Below are positions 39,382 to 48,615 of a stretch of DNA of 64,000 nt, piece after piece (within the stretch, counting starts at the first letter, position 1; the number at the start of each line of letters is the position of its first letter). The notes beneath the pieces are model-generated. The model ran no database searches and was not told the DNA's origin. It saw only the letters and a program-made list of their open reading frames with translations. The DNA is from Novosphingobium aureum (GTDB lineage: Bacteria; Pseudomonadota; Alphaproteobacteria; Sphingomonadales; Sphingomonadaceae): positions 434,001 to 498,000 of the forward strand of contig NZ_JADZGI010000001.1 of NCBI RefSeq assembly GCF_015865035.1, in the 5' to 3' direction. Position numbers and translations under genes: made by a program.

Positions 39382-41448
39382 ATGCGGAATTTCAGAACGA
39401 TCGCGGCACGGCTTCTCGGGTCGCTGGAAAAACGACTGATCGGTGCGATGACGCTCATCGTGCTGCTCACGGTAGTGCTTCAGGTGGTCTCGCAGCGCGA
39501 ATCCTTCGCGGTGCGCGCGCAGAGCGAGGCGCTGGGTACGGCCACTGCGAGTGCCGAGAACGCGCGCCAGTTCGAGGAGGCGGTGAGCAAGCTGCGCATG
39601 GCGAGCAATCGCGGGCTGCTCTCGGGCGAGGACGCAGGCGCCAACGACAGCCTGACCGATGCCGCCATCGCCATCGGCGACAGGCTCGGCAAGCTGCGCG
39701 CCAGCGGACTGGCGGCTCACGAACTGCCTGCCGCGACGCGGGTCTTCGCCGGGCTCGACCGGCACGTTGCGACAATCATCAAGGCACAGGCCGGGGGCAG
39801 GGACGCGCAGCTTCTGGCGAGCGAGGTCAAGGCGACCAACGGTCAGATGCAGGCGCTTGCCGATACAATCCTTGTGGGAGCGCTTGATCGGCGCGATGCC
39901 GCGCAGGCCCGGCTCGACACCTCGATTGCGCGCTGGCAGTCGATCGTCTTTGCCATCGGCCTCGTCACCATCGCGGTGATCGCGCTGGTCGCCTTCGATC
40001 TCATCCGCAACATCCTGCCCGCGCTGCGGCGCATGCATCGCGGCGTCCAGCGCCTTGCCGACGGCGAGCTCGAGGTCGAGATCGGCAGCTTCAGCCTGCA
40101 GGAGCTCGAGGCGCTCTCGGGGCCGCTCGAAACCTTCCGCAAGAACGCACGCGCGGTGCGCGACCTCGCCTTCACCGATGTCGCGACGGGGCTGCCCAAC
40201 CGCCGCTCCTTCCTCGATACGGTGAGCAAGGCGTTCTCCGCCGAGCCGGATGCGACTTTCGCGCTCATGCTGGTCGACATCGACCGCTTCAAGCACGTCA
40301 ACGACGACTACGGCCACGCGGCTGGCGACGAGCTGGTGCGGCTGATCGGCGAGCGCATGCGTGAAATCCTCGGGGCCGATGCGCTCGTCGCCCGGGTCGG
40401 GGGTGACGAATTCGCGTTGTGCCTGCGGCCCGCCGCCGGACGCTCGGGCAATGGTCTTGCATCCGAGCTGGTTGCAGCGATGCGCGATCCCTTCAACCTC
40501 GGCGAGTATTCGGTCGCGGTGACCGTCTCGATCGGTGTTGTCGAGGTCGTGCCAGCGCGTGCTCCCGCACTCGATGCGGTGATCCGCAAGGCCGACCTCG
40601 CACTCTATGCCGCGAAGAAGAACGGGCGCAACGGCTCCACCCCCTTCGCCGAGGACATGGCCGAGGAACGCGCGGTCGACCGTGCGCTGGAGAAGGATCT
40701 CGAGAAGGCCTTCGAGCACGACCAGCTGCGCATGGTCTACCAACCGATCCACTCGGTGCAGAGCGGACGCCCCGAAGTCGAGGCGCTGGTGCGCTGGAAG
40801 CACCCCGAACTGGGCGAGGTGCCGCCCTCGACCTTCATCCCTGCGGCGGAGCGTTCGGGGCTGATGGTGCGGCTGGGCGAATGGATCATCCGCCGCGCGA
40901 TGAGCGACTTCGCACAGTGGCCCGAGATGGACATGAGCCTCAACCTCTCGCCGCTCCAGCTCCAGCACGAGGGCTTCTCGACCTTCCTCGTCGAGTGCTG
41001 CAAGGAGCACGACATTGCCCCCGGGCGGCTGTTCCTCGAGGTCACCGAATCGCTTTCGATCGAACGCAACACCCGAGCGCTGCTGATGCTCAACCTGCTG
41101 CGCAATCTCGGTTTCCGCATCGCGCTCGACGATTTCGGGACCGGCTATTCCTCGCTCTCGATGGTCAAGAGCTTCAAGTTCGACCGCATGAAGCTCGACC
41201 GCTCGCTGGTCATGGACCTCGGGCAGGACCCGGCCTCGCATGCGGTGTTCGAGGCGGCGGTGACGATGGCGCGCCACGTCGGCGCCGAAGTCGTCGCCGA
41301 GGGGATCAGCGACGAGGGCCTCATCGGCGCGACGACGAGCGCCGGCTGCACGCACCTGCAGGGCTACTTCTACAGCCGCCCGATCGAGGCCTGCGACGTG
41401 ACGGCTTACTTCGAGGGTGCGCGCGAAGCGGTGGAGCGCGCTGCGTGA
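39382..41448 (+). CDS. Membrane GGDEF-EAL protein (cyclic-di-GMP turnover)
   Basis: A 688-residue signalling protein. A transmembrane helix (about 20-38), a periplasmic helical sensor (39-187), a second helix (about 188-210) and a HAMP-like linker precede a GGDEF domain with an intact GGDEF (340-344) and an EAL domain with EAL (467-469), FLEVTES, DDFGTGYSSL, a KLDRSLV segment and QGYFYSRP. Both active sites look intact. No RxxD inhibitory site precedes GGDEF (GADA is there). It is isolated, with 138 bases after nudC, and converges on a DUF1489 gene. It could act as a cyclase, a phosphodiesterase or both; the net direction is unknown. Confidence 0.94.
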   Translation: MRNFRTIAARLLGSLEKRLIGAMTLIVLLTVVLQVVSQRESFAVRAQSEALGTATASAENARQFEEAVSKLRMASNRGLLSGEDAGANDSLTDAAIAIGDRLGKLRASGLAAHELPAATRVFAGLDRHVATIIKAQAGGRDAQLLASEVKATNGQMQALADTILVGALDRRDAAQARLDTSIARWQSIVFAIGLVTIAVIALVAFDLIRNILPALRRMHRGVQRLADGELEVEIGSFSLQELEALSGPLETFRKNARAVRDLAFTDVATGLPNRRSFLDTVSKAFSAEPDATFALMLVDIDRFKHVNDDYGHAAGDELVRLIGERMREILGADALVARVGGDEFALCLRPAAGRSGNGLASELVAAMRDPFNLGEYSVAVTVSIGVVEVVPARAPALDAVIRKADLALYAAKKNGRNGSTPFAEDMAEERAVDRALEKDLEKAFEHDQLRMVYQPIHSVQSGRPEVEALVRWKHPELGEVPPSTFIPAAERSGLMVRLGEWIIRRAMSDFAQWPEMDMSLNLSPLQLQHEGFSTFLVECCKEHDIAPGRLFLEVTESLSIERNTRALLMLNLLRNLGFRIALDDFGTGYSSLSMVKSFKFDRMKLDRSLVMDLGQDPASHAVFEAAVTMARHVGAEVVAEGISDEGLIGATTSAGCTHLQGYFYSRPIEACDVTAYFEGAREAVERAA

Positions 41449-41466
41449 GGGCTGCGCGCCCGAGCC

Positions 41467-41871
41467 TCAGACCAGCCCGAGCCGCATCAGTTCGCGCGCG
41501 AGCTTGGGCGGCATGATGTCACCGCTGCTCTCGCCATTGCCGAGATCGCGCGGCGCGTCCTCCTCCTTGAGGTAGCGCCATCCCTGATGGGCGCGCTTGG
41601 GCTTGGTCACCACCGGGATCAGCTTGGGCGCGAGGCGGATATGCCAGCGCCCGTCACTCTCGCGCTGTTCGAAGCCAAGGATCGGGGAGCGGCCGATGAG
41701 CGCGTGCTCGAGTATCCAGTAGAGCGATCCGCCGACCATCTCGGCGTGGCGGGTGGGCAGGTAGCGGGTAGTGAGGCGGGCCTCGCCGATAGCCTCGTGG
41801 CTCTCCAGCCAGGCGCGCAGGTCCGCCGGGCTGGCGGCGGAGAAGGCGATCTTGGTCATGTTCAGCGGCAT
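41467..41871 (-). CDS. DUF1489 family protein
   Basis: A 134-residue soluble protein of the DUF1489 family, found almost only in Alphaproteobacteria. It starts MPLNMTKIAFSAASPADLRAWL and contains TRYLPTRHAEMVGGSLYWILEHALIGRSPILGF and AHQGWRYLKEEDAP, the family's most conserved blocks. Function unknown. It lies 24 bases downstream of mgtE on the same strand and is probably cotranscribed with it. Confidence 0.9.
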   Translation of the reverse strand: MPLNMTKIAFSAASPADLRAWLESHEAIGEARLTTRYLPTRHAEMVGGSLYWILEHALIGRSPILGFEQRESDGRWHIRLAPKLIPVVTKPKRAHQGWRYLKEEDAPRDLGNGESSGDIMPPKLARELMRLGLV

Positions 41872-41895
41872 GGACCCCAGATAGGGGCTGGCGCG

Positions 41896-43386
41896 TCAGC
41901 CGACCAGACCCGATGCCGTCGCGAGGCCGAGGAAGACGAGGAAGCCCATCGAATCGGTGGTCATCGTGACGAAGACCGAGGATGAGATCGCGGGGTCGGC
42001 ATTGAGCCTCTCGAGCGTCAGCGGGATCAGCACGCCCGCCATCCCGGCGATGACGATATTGGTCATCATGGCCGCGGCGATGACCCCGCCGAGCATGGGG
42101 TTGCCGAATATCAGCGTCACCGCGAGGCCGATCACCAGCGCCACGGTACCGCCGTTGAGCAGAGCGATCGACATCTCGCGCCGGACCGCGCGCCAGGCGT
42201 TACTGGCGGTGAGCTGGTTCATCGCGAGCGCGCGCACGGTGACCGCGAGCGTCTGCGTCCCGGCATTGCCGCCGAGCCCGGCGACGATCGGCATCAGCGT
42301 GGCCAGCGCGACCATGCGCGCGATGGTGTCCTCGAACATCGCGATCACGCCCGAGGCGAGCGATGCGGTAAGCAGGTTGGCGATGAGCCAGCGCACGCGG
42401 CTCGACCAGGCATCGCGGATCGGCTCGTTGATGTCGCCGTCACCCGCGCCCGAGAGCAGCAGGGTATCCTCGCCGGCCTCTTCGGAGATGATGTGCACGA
42501 CGTCGTCGACGGTGACCTGGCCGATGAGGCGGCCCGAATCGTCGACCACCGCTGCCGAGATCAGTGCGTACTTCTGGAAGCGCAGCGCGACTTCCTCCTG
42601 GTCCATGTCGGCCGGGATCAGCGTCTGCTCGCGCGCCATGACGTCGTAGAGCGGGATGTTGCGCGGGCAGCGCAGGATCCACGAGAGCGCGCAGGTTCCG
42701 ATCGGGCGGTGCATCGGGTCGACGATGAACACTTCCCAGAACTCGGTCGGCAGCTCGCGATGCTCGCGCAGGTAATCGATGAGGTCGCCCACGGTCATCG
42801 TCTCGGGCACCGCGACGAGCTCGCGGCTCATCATGCGGCCGGCGGATTCCTCGGGATAGGACAGCGCCGAGACGATCGCGGCGCGGTCCTCGGGCTCCAT
42901 CTCGGCGAGGACCGCGCGCTGGTCCTCCTCGTCGAGGTCCTCGAGCATGGCGACCGCGTCGTCGGTGTCGAGTTCGCCCGCGATGCTCGCGACGACGTCG
43001 GCGGGCAGGGCCTCGACCAGCGCCTCGCGCACCCAGTCGTTGAGTTCGGCGATGACCTCGACGCCCATGAGGTCGCGGATCGCGTTGGCAAGGCGGGGGC
43101 GCTCGTCCGAATCGACCAGCTCGAACAAGTCGGCGATGTCGGCGGGGTGGAGCGGCTCGACCAGCTCGTAGACGCGGTCGAAGTCCTCCTCGTCGAGGGC
43201 ATCCTTGACCGCACGCACGTATTCGGCCTTGAGACGGTTGTCCTCGTCGAGGCTTTCCGATTCAGGCTCGCTGGCCGTTTCCGCCCCGTCCGTCTCCGGA
43301 TCGTCCGGGTCGCCGGGCGCACCAGCGTACGCGCCGCGGACCGGCTCGAGTTCTTCCGAAGTATCCTTGAGGTCCGCGTCGCTCAT
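41896..43386 (-). CDS. mgtE: Magnesium transporter MgtE
   Basis: A 496-residue Mg2+ channel. The N-domain (about 45-145, ADIADLFELVDSDERPRLANAI and repeats) and two CBS domains (about 150-275, e.g. TVGDLIDYLREHRELPTEFWEVFIVD) sense Mg2+. The C-terminal five-helix pore contains MPIVAGLGGNAGTQTLAVTVRALA, the ion-selectivity block. ATG 43386 gives MSDADLKDTSEE; the acidic N-terminal 40 residues are probably disordered. It is divergent from the cyclophilin gene. No magnesium riboswitch fold was recognised in the 220-base gap. Confidence 0.96.
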   Translation of the reverse strand: MSDADLKDTSEELEPVRGAYAGAPGDPDDPETDGAETASEPESESLDEDNRLKAEYVRAVKDALDEEDFDRVYELVEPLHPADIADLFELVDSDERPRLANAIRDLMGVEVIAELNDWVREALVEALPADVVASIAGELDTDDAVAMLEDLDEEDQRAVLAEMEPEDRAAIVSALSYPEESAGRMMSRELVAVPETMTVGDLIDYLREHRELPTEFWEVFIVDPMHRPIGTCALSWILRCPRNIPLYDVMAREQTLIPADMDQEEVALRFQKYALISAAVVDDSGRLIGQVTVDDVVHIISEEAGEDTLLLSGAGDGDINEPIRDAWSSRVRWLIANLLTASLASGVIAMFEDTIARMVALATLMPIVAGLGGNAGTQTLAVTVRALAMNQLTASNAWRAVRREMSIALLNGGTVALVIGLAVTLIFGNPMLGGVIAAAMMTNIVIAGMAGVLIPLTLERLNADPAISSSVFVTMTTDSMGFLVFLGLATASGLVG

Positions 43387-43492
43387 TGCGCCGGGTCTAC
43401 GCAGCAAATTCGCAATTGCAACACATGCCGCGCGGACCGGACGATTTCCTCAACGGCGCAGGACCTGCGCCCGCTCGCGGGCAGGGCAGGGC

Positions 43493-43563
43493 GTGACAAT
43501 GGCGCCACGGTCCCTATATCGGGCGCGATGCGTCGGTGGGAGAGGGTTCGATACGACCCACCG
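43493..43563 (+). promoter_or_regulatory. Possible promoter and leader hairpin of the cyclophilin gene
   Basis: GTGACA (43493-43498) and TATATC (43515-43520) are 16 bases apart. Downstream, CGGTGGG (43534-43540) and CCCACCG (43557-43563) form a 7-bp hairpin in the predicted leader. AAGGAG is 7-12 bases before ATG 43607. Confidence 0.4.
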
Positions 43564-43606
43564 GCCCGCAAACGGTCCGTGCCATGCGGACAGCAAGGAG
43601 TTTTCG

Positions 43607-44077
<471 letters not shown>

Positions 44078-44109
44078 TCGCCTTTTCGCGGACCAGTCCC
44101 GAAACGAAG

Positions 44110-44150
44110 AAAAGGGGCGCTTCCCATGCCGGGAAGCGCCCCTTTTTCTT
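44110..44150 (+). terminator. Strong rho-independent terminator after the cyclophilin gene
   Basis: AAAAGGGGCGCTTCCC (44110-44125) and GGGAAGCGCCCCTTTT (44131-44146) form a 16-bp perfect stem with a 5-base loop, continuing into TTTTTCTT. Its A and T flanks are symmetric, so it can also work for the convergent LysR gene. Confidence 0.95.
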
Positions 44151-44206
44151 GCCCGCTTTTTCTGGTTTTCCGGCCCGACGTCAGCCGCGCTGGTCCGGTC
44201 CGGACG

Positions 44207-45091
44207 TCAGAGCCCGGCTTGCTGCAGCCACTCGTGGAACATGCGCACGGGGCGCGATTCGAGCGCCTTGGGGCGGCACACGAACCAGTAGCGGTAGGGG
44301 CTCTCGACGTCGATGTCGTAGAGCCGCGCCAGACGGTTGTCGTGGCTGCGGCGGAAGTGGTCGTCGTGCATGATCGCGATGCCCAGACCCTGCGCCGCGG
44401 CCTCGAGCACCAGCTGGCCCGAATCGAACTTGTCGACCGAGGCCGGTTCGAGATCGGACATGCCGATGGCGTTCTTCCACGCATCGAGGCTGTCGGGCAG
44501 GTCCTGGTGAATCAGGAAGGTCTGCTTGGAGAGCGTCTCGCGATCGGGGCTCGTGCCGATCTCCGCGGCAAGGTCCTTGGAGGTGATGGCGTAGACCTTG
44601 TTGTGGTCAAGCTGGACCCGGTAGAACATCGGGTCGGGTTCCTTGGCGAGGATCACCGCGGCGTCGAGCGTGTCGCCCACGCGCGCCTCGAGGTGGGCGC
44701 CGGTGTCGATGTCGATGTGCAGGCGGGGGTGCAGCTTGCGCAGCTCGGGCAGGCGCGGGAACAGGCGCTGGCCGCCGAACAGCGTGGGCACGCCCAGGTG
44801 CAGGCGCAGGACCTGCCCACGATCGATCTGCGATTCGACCGCCTCGGCCAGTTCCTCGAGCTTGGGGCCGACGACGTTGTAGAAGGCCTGGCCCTCGTCG
44901 GTCAGCTTCATTGCCTGGTGCTGGCGGGTGAACAGACGCTTGCCGGTGAAGTCCTCGAGCGCGGCGACGCGGCGCGAGAGCGCCGAGGGGCTGAGCGCCA
45001 GTTCGTTGGCCGCCGCCTTGGCGGAACCGAGACGGACCACGCGCACGAAGGCTTCGAGGGCGCGCAGGGGAGGAAGACGACGTACGGGCAA
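44207..45091 (-). CDS. LysR family regulator (GcvA-like)
   Basis: A 294-residue regulator beginning PVRRLPPLRALEAFVRVVRLGSAKAAANELALSPSALSRRVAALE, typical of the GcvA branch. The effector domain starts near residue 92 and includes the conserved GQLVLEAAAQGLGIAIMHD. The likely start is TTG 45091; an in-frame TGA lies five codons upstream and no ATG lies between. It is 74 bases downstream of corC on the same strand, a place often taken by lnt in related genomes. Target genes are unknown. Confidence 0.9.
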   Translation of the reverse strand: MPVRRLPPLRALEAFVRVVRLGSAKAAANELALSPSALSRRVAALEDFTGKRLFTRQHQAMKLTDEGQAFYNVVGPKLEELAEAVESQIDRGQVLRLHLGVPTLFGGQRLFPRLPELRKLHPRLHIDIDTGAHLEARVGDTLDAAVILAKEPDPMFYRVQLDHNKVYAITSKDLAAEIGTSPDRETLSKQTFLIHQDLPDSLDAWKNAIGMSDLEPASVDKFDSGQLVLEAAAQGLGIAIMHDDHFRRSHDNRLARLYDIDVESPYRYWFVCRPKALESRPVRMFHEWLQQAGL

Positions 45092-45165
45092 GATCCGGTC
45101 TTTTCATTCGAGTTCGCCCGTCGCGGAAGTACGGCGGGCGTGGGTGCGCCGGAGCGCGGGTTGCT

Positions 45166-46089
45166 TCAGACTTCCTCTCTTTCGAGGCTCTCTAGCGGCG
45201 GATGAAGGCGAAGTCTCGTCACATGACGCTCGTTGCCCTCGGTAATCTCGATCCGCCAGCCGCTTTCGTGCTCGAGAATGGCGCCGACCTGCGGAACCTG
45301 CTCGGCCAGAACGAAGGCGAGGCCGCCGAGTGTATCGACCGCTTCCTCGATTTCGGCAAGCCGTGGATCGATTCGCTCGGCGACATCGTCGAGCTCGGCG
45401 CGCGAGTCGGCGTCCCATACCCCGTTCTCGAGCGGCACCAGCCATTCCTCGGGGGCATCGTCGTGCTCGTCCTCGATCTCGCCGACGATTTCCTCGACGA
45501 GGTCCTCGATGGTGATGATCCCGTCGGTGCCGGTATATTCGTCGATCACCACCGCGAGGTGGACGCGCTGGGCGCGCATGTCGGCGAGAACGTCGAGCGC
45601 GCCGCGCGACTGGGGCACGAACAGCGGGCGGCGCAGGAGGCTGGTCCAGTCGGCAGGCGGGGTTTCGCCGCGCGCGAGGATGGGAAACACATCCTTGATG
45701 TGGATCATGCCCTTCACCTCGTCGAGCGAGTCGCCGTAGACCGGCAGGCGCGAATGGCCGTGCTCGGCGAAGGCCTCGACCACCTCGGCCCAGCTTGCAG
45801 AGGCGGGGATCGCGATGATCTCGCCGCGCGGGATGGCGACGTCGTCGGCATCGTGCTCGCTGAAATGAAGCAGGTTGCGCAGCATCTGGCGCTCGAGCTG
45901 CGACAGGTCGCCGCTGCTTTCGCCGCCTTCGCCGCCGTCGCCCTCGTGTTCGTTGATGACGCCCTCGATCTGCGCGCGCAGAGATTGGTCGGCGTCAGCC
46001 TGAAACAGCCTGCGGAAAACACGCCAGAGCGTGCCGGTACTGTCTCCGTCTCCCGAGCTCGCCTCGGTGTGGCGGCCATTGTCGGCCAT
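45166..46089 (-). CDS. corC: CBS-domain protein CorC (hemolysin C/TlyC family)
   Basis: A 307-residue protein without the DUF21 membrane domain. It has a leading RQMLRNLLHFSEHDADDVAIPRGEIIAIP segment, two CBS motifs (about 65-190, including GHSRLPVYGDSLDEVKGMIHIKDVFP and HLAVVIDEYTGTDGIITIEDLVEEIVGEIEDE) and a CorC_HlyC C-terminal domain (LGGLAFVLAEQVPQVGAI). Family roles include Mg2+/Co2+ efflux support. It lies 23 bases after ybeY in the phoH-ybeY-corC operon. Confidence 0.94.
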   Translation of the reverse strand: MADNGRHTEASSGDGDSTGTLWRVFRRLFQADADQSLRAQIEGVINEHEGDGGEGGESSGDLSQLERQMLRNLLHFSEHDADDVAIPRGEIIAIPASASWAEVVEAFAEHGHSRLPVYGDSLDEVKGMIHIKDVFPILARGETPPADWTSLLRRPLFVPQSRGALDVLADMRAQRVHLAVVIDEYTGTDGIITIEDLVEEIVGEIEDEHDDAPEEWLVPLENGVWDADSRAELDDVAERIDPRLAEIEEAVDTLGGLAFVLAEQVPQVGAILEHESGWRIEITEGNERHVTRLRLHPPLESLEREEV

Positions 46090-46112
46090 CGCTTGTCTTT
46101 ACCCCTGTGGTG

Positions 46113-46604
46113 TCAATTGCGGTCCCCATATGGGTCGGCAATACCGAGAATCGCAAGTGCCTTTGTTTCCAATGCTTCCATCGCCACTGCATCGGCCTCG
46201 GAAATCTCGTGGTCGAGCCCTGCGAGGTGGAGCAGCCCATGGATCATAAGGTGGCTGGCATGGTCTTGAATCGAAACGTTCTTTTCCGCCGCCTCGCGGA
46301 TGCAGGTCTCTGCCGCGAGGGCGATGTCGCCAAGCATCTCTGGCGGCCCCTCGGCTTCGAGATCGAGCAGATCCTCGCGCTCCAGCATCGGGAAGGACAG
46401 CACGTTGGTCGGCTTGTCCTTGGCGCGCCACTCGCGGTTGAGCACGTGCACCTCCGCGTCGCTGGTGAACAGCACGCTGGTGATCAGCCGCTCGTTCGCC
46501 AGCTCGGGCGCGACTTGCGCCAGCGCCTCGAGCGCGCGCTCGGCAAGCTCGACCCAGTCGGTATCGCCGGGCCAGGGGGCTTCGATGTCGATTTCGAGCT
46601 GCAT
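46113..46604 (-). CDS. ybeY: Endoribonuclease YbeY
   Basis: Zinc endoribonuclease for 16S rRNA 3'-end maturation and ribosome quality control. The metal motif H-x3-H-x5-H is present in HLMIHGLLHLAGLDH, preceded by NREWRAKDKPTNVLSFP and MLGDIALAAETC. From ATG 46604 the protein has 163 residues (MQLEIDIEAPW). ATG 46616 adds MGTA and is an alternative. It lies 87 bases after phoH and 23 before corC. Confidence 0.96.
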   Translation of the reverse strand: MQLEIDIEAPWPGDTDWVELAERALEALAQVAPELANERLITSVLFTSDAEVHVLNREWRAKDKPTNVLSFPMLEREDLLDLEAEGPPEMLGDIALAAETCIREAAEKNVSIQDHASHLMIHGLLHLAGLDHEISEADAVAMEALETKALAILGIADPYGDRN

Positions 46605-46691
46605 GGCCGTGCCCATAGGCGCAGATCTACGCCGGGTCGAGAGCCATGCGCGCGCAGTGCGAAGCGGGGCCGCAGCCCCGCCTCCTGATCC

Positions 46692-47729
46692 CTACTCGTC
46701 GTACTGCGAGAGCGGGCCTTCGTAGGCCTCGACGATGCGGCCCACGATCGGGTGGCGCACGACGTCGGCGGCGGTGAAGCGGGTGACGGCGATGCCCTCG
46801 ACGCCCTCGAGCTTGGTCACCGCGTCGGACAGGCCCGAATTGCGGTCGCCGCCGGGCAGGTCGACCTGGCGCGGGTCGCCGCAGACCACCATCCGGCTGT
46901 TCTGGCCGAAGCGGGTGAGGAACATCTTCATCTGCTCGCGCGTGGTGTTCTGCGCCTCGTCGAGGATGACGAAGGCATCGGCCAGCGTACGGCCGCGCAT
47001 GAAGGCGATCGGGGCGATCTCGATCTCGCCGCTGGCGATGCGGCGTTCGACCTGCTCGGGCGGCATGCAGTCGTAGAGCGCATCGTAGAGCGGGCGCAGA
47101 TAGGGGTCGACCTTGTCCTTCATGTCCCCGGGCAGGAAGCCGAGCTTTTCACCGGCCTCGACCGCCGGGCGCGAGAGGATCAGGCGCTGGACCGAGCCGG
47201 TCATGAGCTGCGAAACCGCCTGTGCCACCGCGAGGTAGGTCTTGCCGGTACCCGCCGGACCGAGCGCGAAGATCACGTCGTGCTTGGCGAGCGCGCGCAT
47301 GTAGTCGACCTGTACCGCCGAGCGCGGGACGATGGTCTTCTTGCGGGTGCGGATCATGATCGGCGGACTCTTGGCGTCCTCGCCGGTGATGATCCCGTCG
47401 AATGTGGGTTCTGCTGACATCGAGATGAGTGATTCTATGGCGCCGGAATCCAAGTCCTGTCCCTGTTCGAGCCGTTTGTACATGCCGGTCAGCGTCTCGC
47501 GCGAGCGGGCGACAGCATCTTCGGGGCCTTCGATCTGGATGCGGTTGCCGCGTGCGGCGATATAGACGCCGAGGCGGTTTTCCACCTGTACCAGGTTCGC
47601 ATCGAATTGCCCGAACAGGGCCCCCAGCAGCGAAGGTTCGTCGAATTCTATTTCGACACGGGCCCGACGATGGGTTTCGGACCTCAACTGAGCCGGGTCA
47701 AACTCGGCACGGGCTGCTTTTCGGGCCAT
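46692..47729 (-). CDS. phoH: PhoH-like ATPase
   Basis: A 345-residue P-loop protein of the PhoH/YbeZ class, which works with YbeY in rRNA processing. It has an N-terminal KH-like segment (LGVYIAARGNRIQIEGPED), Walker A FALGPAGTGKTYLAVAQAV, LSRPAVEAGEKLGFLPGDMKDKVDPYLRPLYD and Walker B AFVILDEAQNTT. ATG 47729 with AGGAG just upstream fixes the start (MARKAARAEFD). First gene of the phoH-ybeY-corC unit; divergent from the rcnB-like gene. Confidence 0.96.
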   Translation of the reverse strand: MARKAARAEFDPAQLRSETHRRARVEIEFDEPSLLGALFGQFDANLVQVENRLGVYIAARGNRIQIEGPEDAVARSRETLTGMYKRLEQGQDLDSGAIESLISMSAEPTFDGIITGEDAKSPPIMIRTRKKTIVPRSAVQVDYMRALAKHDVIFALGPAGTGKTYLAVAQAVSQLMTGSVQRLILSRPAVEAGEKLGFLPGDMKDKVDPYLRPLYDALYDCMPPEQVERRIASGEIEIAPIAFMRGRTLADAFVILDEAQNTTREQMKMFLTRFGQNSRMVVCGDPRQVDLPGGDRNSGLSDAVTKLEGVEGIAVTRFTAADVVRHPIVGRIVEAYEGPLSQYDE

Positions 47730-47918
47730 GTGCTCCTTTCTGGCGAAACGATATTTCGCTCTGTCTTGAAGATGGCGCGCCCGGTCGCTGCTTGCAAGTC
47801 GTAGCTTGCTGCAAGTGCGCCCGGGATCGGTGGAAAACCCTGCATTCGGGCGCAGGCAAAGCCGAATGTCGCAAGTGTGCGACGGATATTGCGCGAAGCT
47901 GTACGAAAAATTCCCAGG

Positions 47919-47950
47919 CTGTTCAGCTGAAGGGGTCTCTAACTGAACAG
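47919..47950. promoter_or_regulatory. Dyad element shared with the glycine-zipper gene
   Basis: CTGTTCAG (47919-47926) and CTGAACAG (47943-47950) form a perfect 8-bp inverted repeat enclosing GGGTCT. It lies 36 bases before the rcnB-like gene. The frame GTTCAG-N16-CTGAA with an internal GGGTCT is the same as at 21418-21445. Confidence 0.5.
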
Positions 47951-47986
47951 GAAGCCCGCAAGGGTGCGACAAGAAGGAGACAATCC

Positions 47987-48496
47987 ATGGGCAAGACCAA
48001 TATCGGCCGCAAGTTGATCATGGGCCTCGTTGCCGCGAGCATGATGGTGCCCGCATTGGCAGTGCCCGGCACTGCCTCGGCGCAGAGCGCCCGCGAGGCG
48101 CATCGCAGTGATCAGCGGGTGCGCGAGGAACAGCGCGACCTGCGCCAGGCGCGTCGCTATGGCGACCGGCAGGACGTGCGCCGCGCGCAGCGCGACGTGA
48201 ACATTGCCAAGCGTGAGGCGCGCGAGGACTGGCGCGACTATCGCCGCGCGCACCGCAATACTTATCACCGTCCCGCCTATCAGGGGCCGCGCGGCTATCG
48301 CTATCGCCCGGTCGCGGTCGGCCACCGTTTCGAGCGCTCCTACTATGGCGATCGTTACTGGGTGCGTGACTACCGCCGCTATCGCCTGCCCGCACCGCGT
48401 GCCGGCCAGCGCTGGGTGCGCTACAACAACGACGTCGTGCTGATCTCGATGCGTAGCGGGCGCGTGCTGCGGGTCTACAACGGCTTCTTCTGGTAA
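47987..48496 (+). CDS. RcnB-like periplasmic protein
   Basis: A 169-residue secreted protein with a signal peptide (about 1-33, ending TASAQS), a strongly charged helical segment rich in Arg/Asp/Glu/Ala (34-85) and a C-terminal RcnB-like domain (YYGDRYWVRDYRRYRLPAPRAGQRWVRYNNDVVLI) ending VYNGFFW. E. coli RcnB modulates nickel/cobalt efflux; here the metal role is unproven because no rcnA homologue is nearby. GAAGGAG precedes ATG 47987. It is divergent from phoH, with 257 bases between them that carry the dyad element. Confidence 0.85.
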   Translation: MGKTNIGRKLIMGLVAASMMVPALAVPGTASAQSAREAHRSDQRVREEQRDLRQARRYGDRQDVRRAQRDVNIAKREAREDWRDYRRAHRNTYHRPAYQGPRGYRYRPVAVGHRFERSYYGDRYWVRDYRRYRLPAPRAGQRWVRYNNDVVLISMRSGRVLRVYNGFFW

Positions 48497-48516
48497 GCCG
48501 ATAGTGCTTCATGCAG

Positions 48517-48540
48517 GCGGACCGGCTTCGGCCGGTCCGC
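48517..48540 (+). terminator. Hairpin after the rcnB-like gene
   Basis: GCGGACCGGC (48517-48526) and GCCGGTCCGC (48531-48540) form a perfect 10-bp stem with a TTCG tetraloop, 20 bases after the stop. There is no T run, so termination strength is uncertain. Confidence 0.55.
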
Positions 48541-48615
48541 GATCCCCGGGGTCCCGCCGCAAGGTCGGGGCCCTTTGCATTGCAGGCAGCGAGAGGGCGG
48601 GCTAGCCTGCGCTTC

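Noticed and set aside
43541..43563. GGGTTCGATACGACCC, which looks like a tRNA T-arm
   Set aside because: No acceptor, D or anticodon arms can be built around it; it lies in the cyclophilin leader hairpin.
41887..43606. A magnesium riboswitch controlling mgtE
   Set aside because: The 220 bases upstream of mgtE contain no recognisable M-box arrangement; the only hairpins there face the cyclophilin gene.
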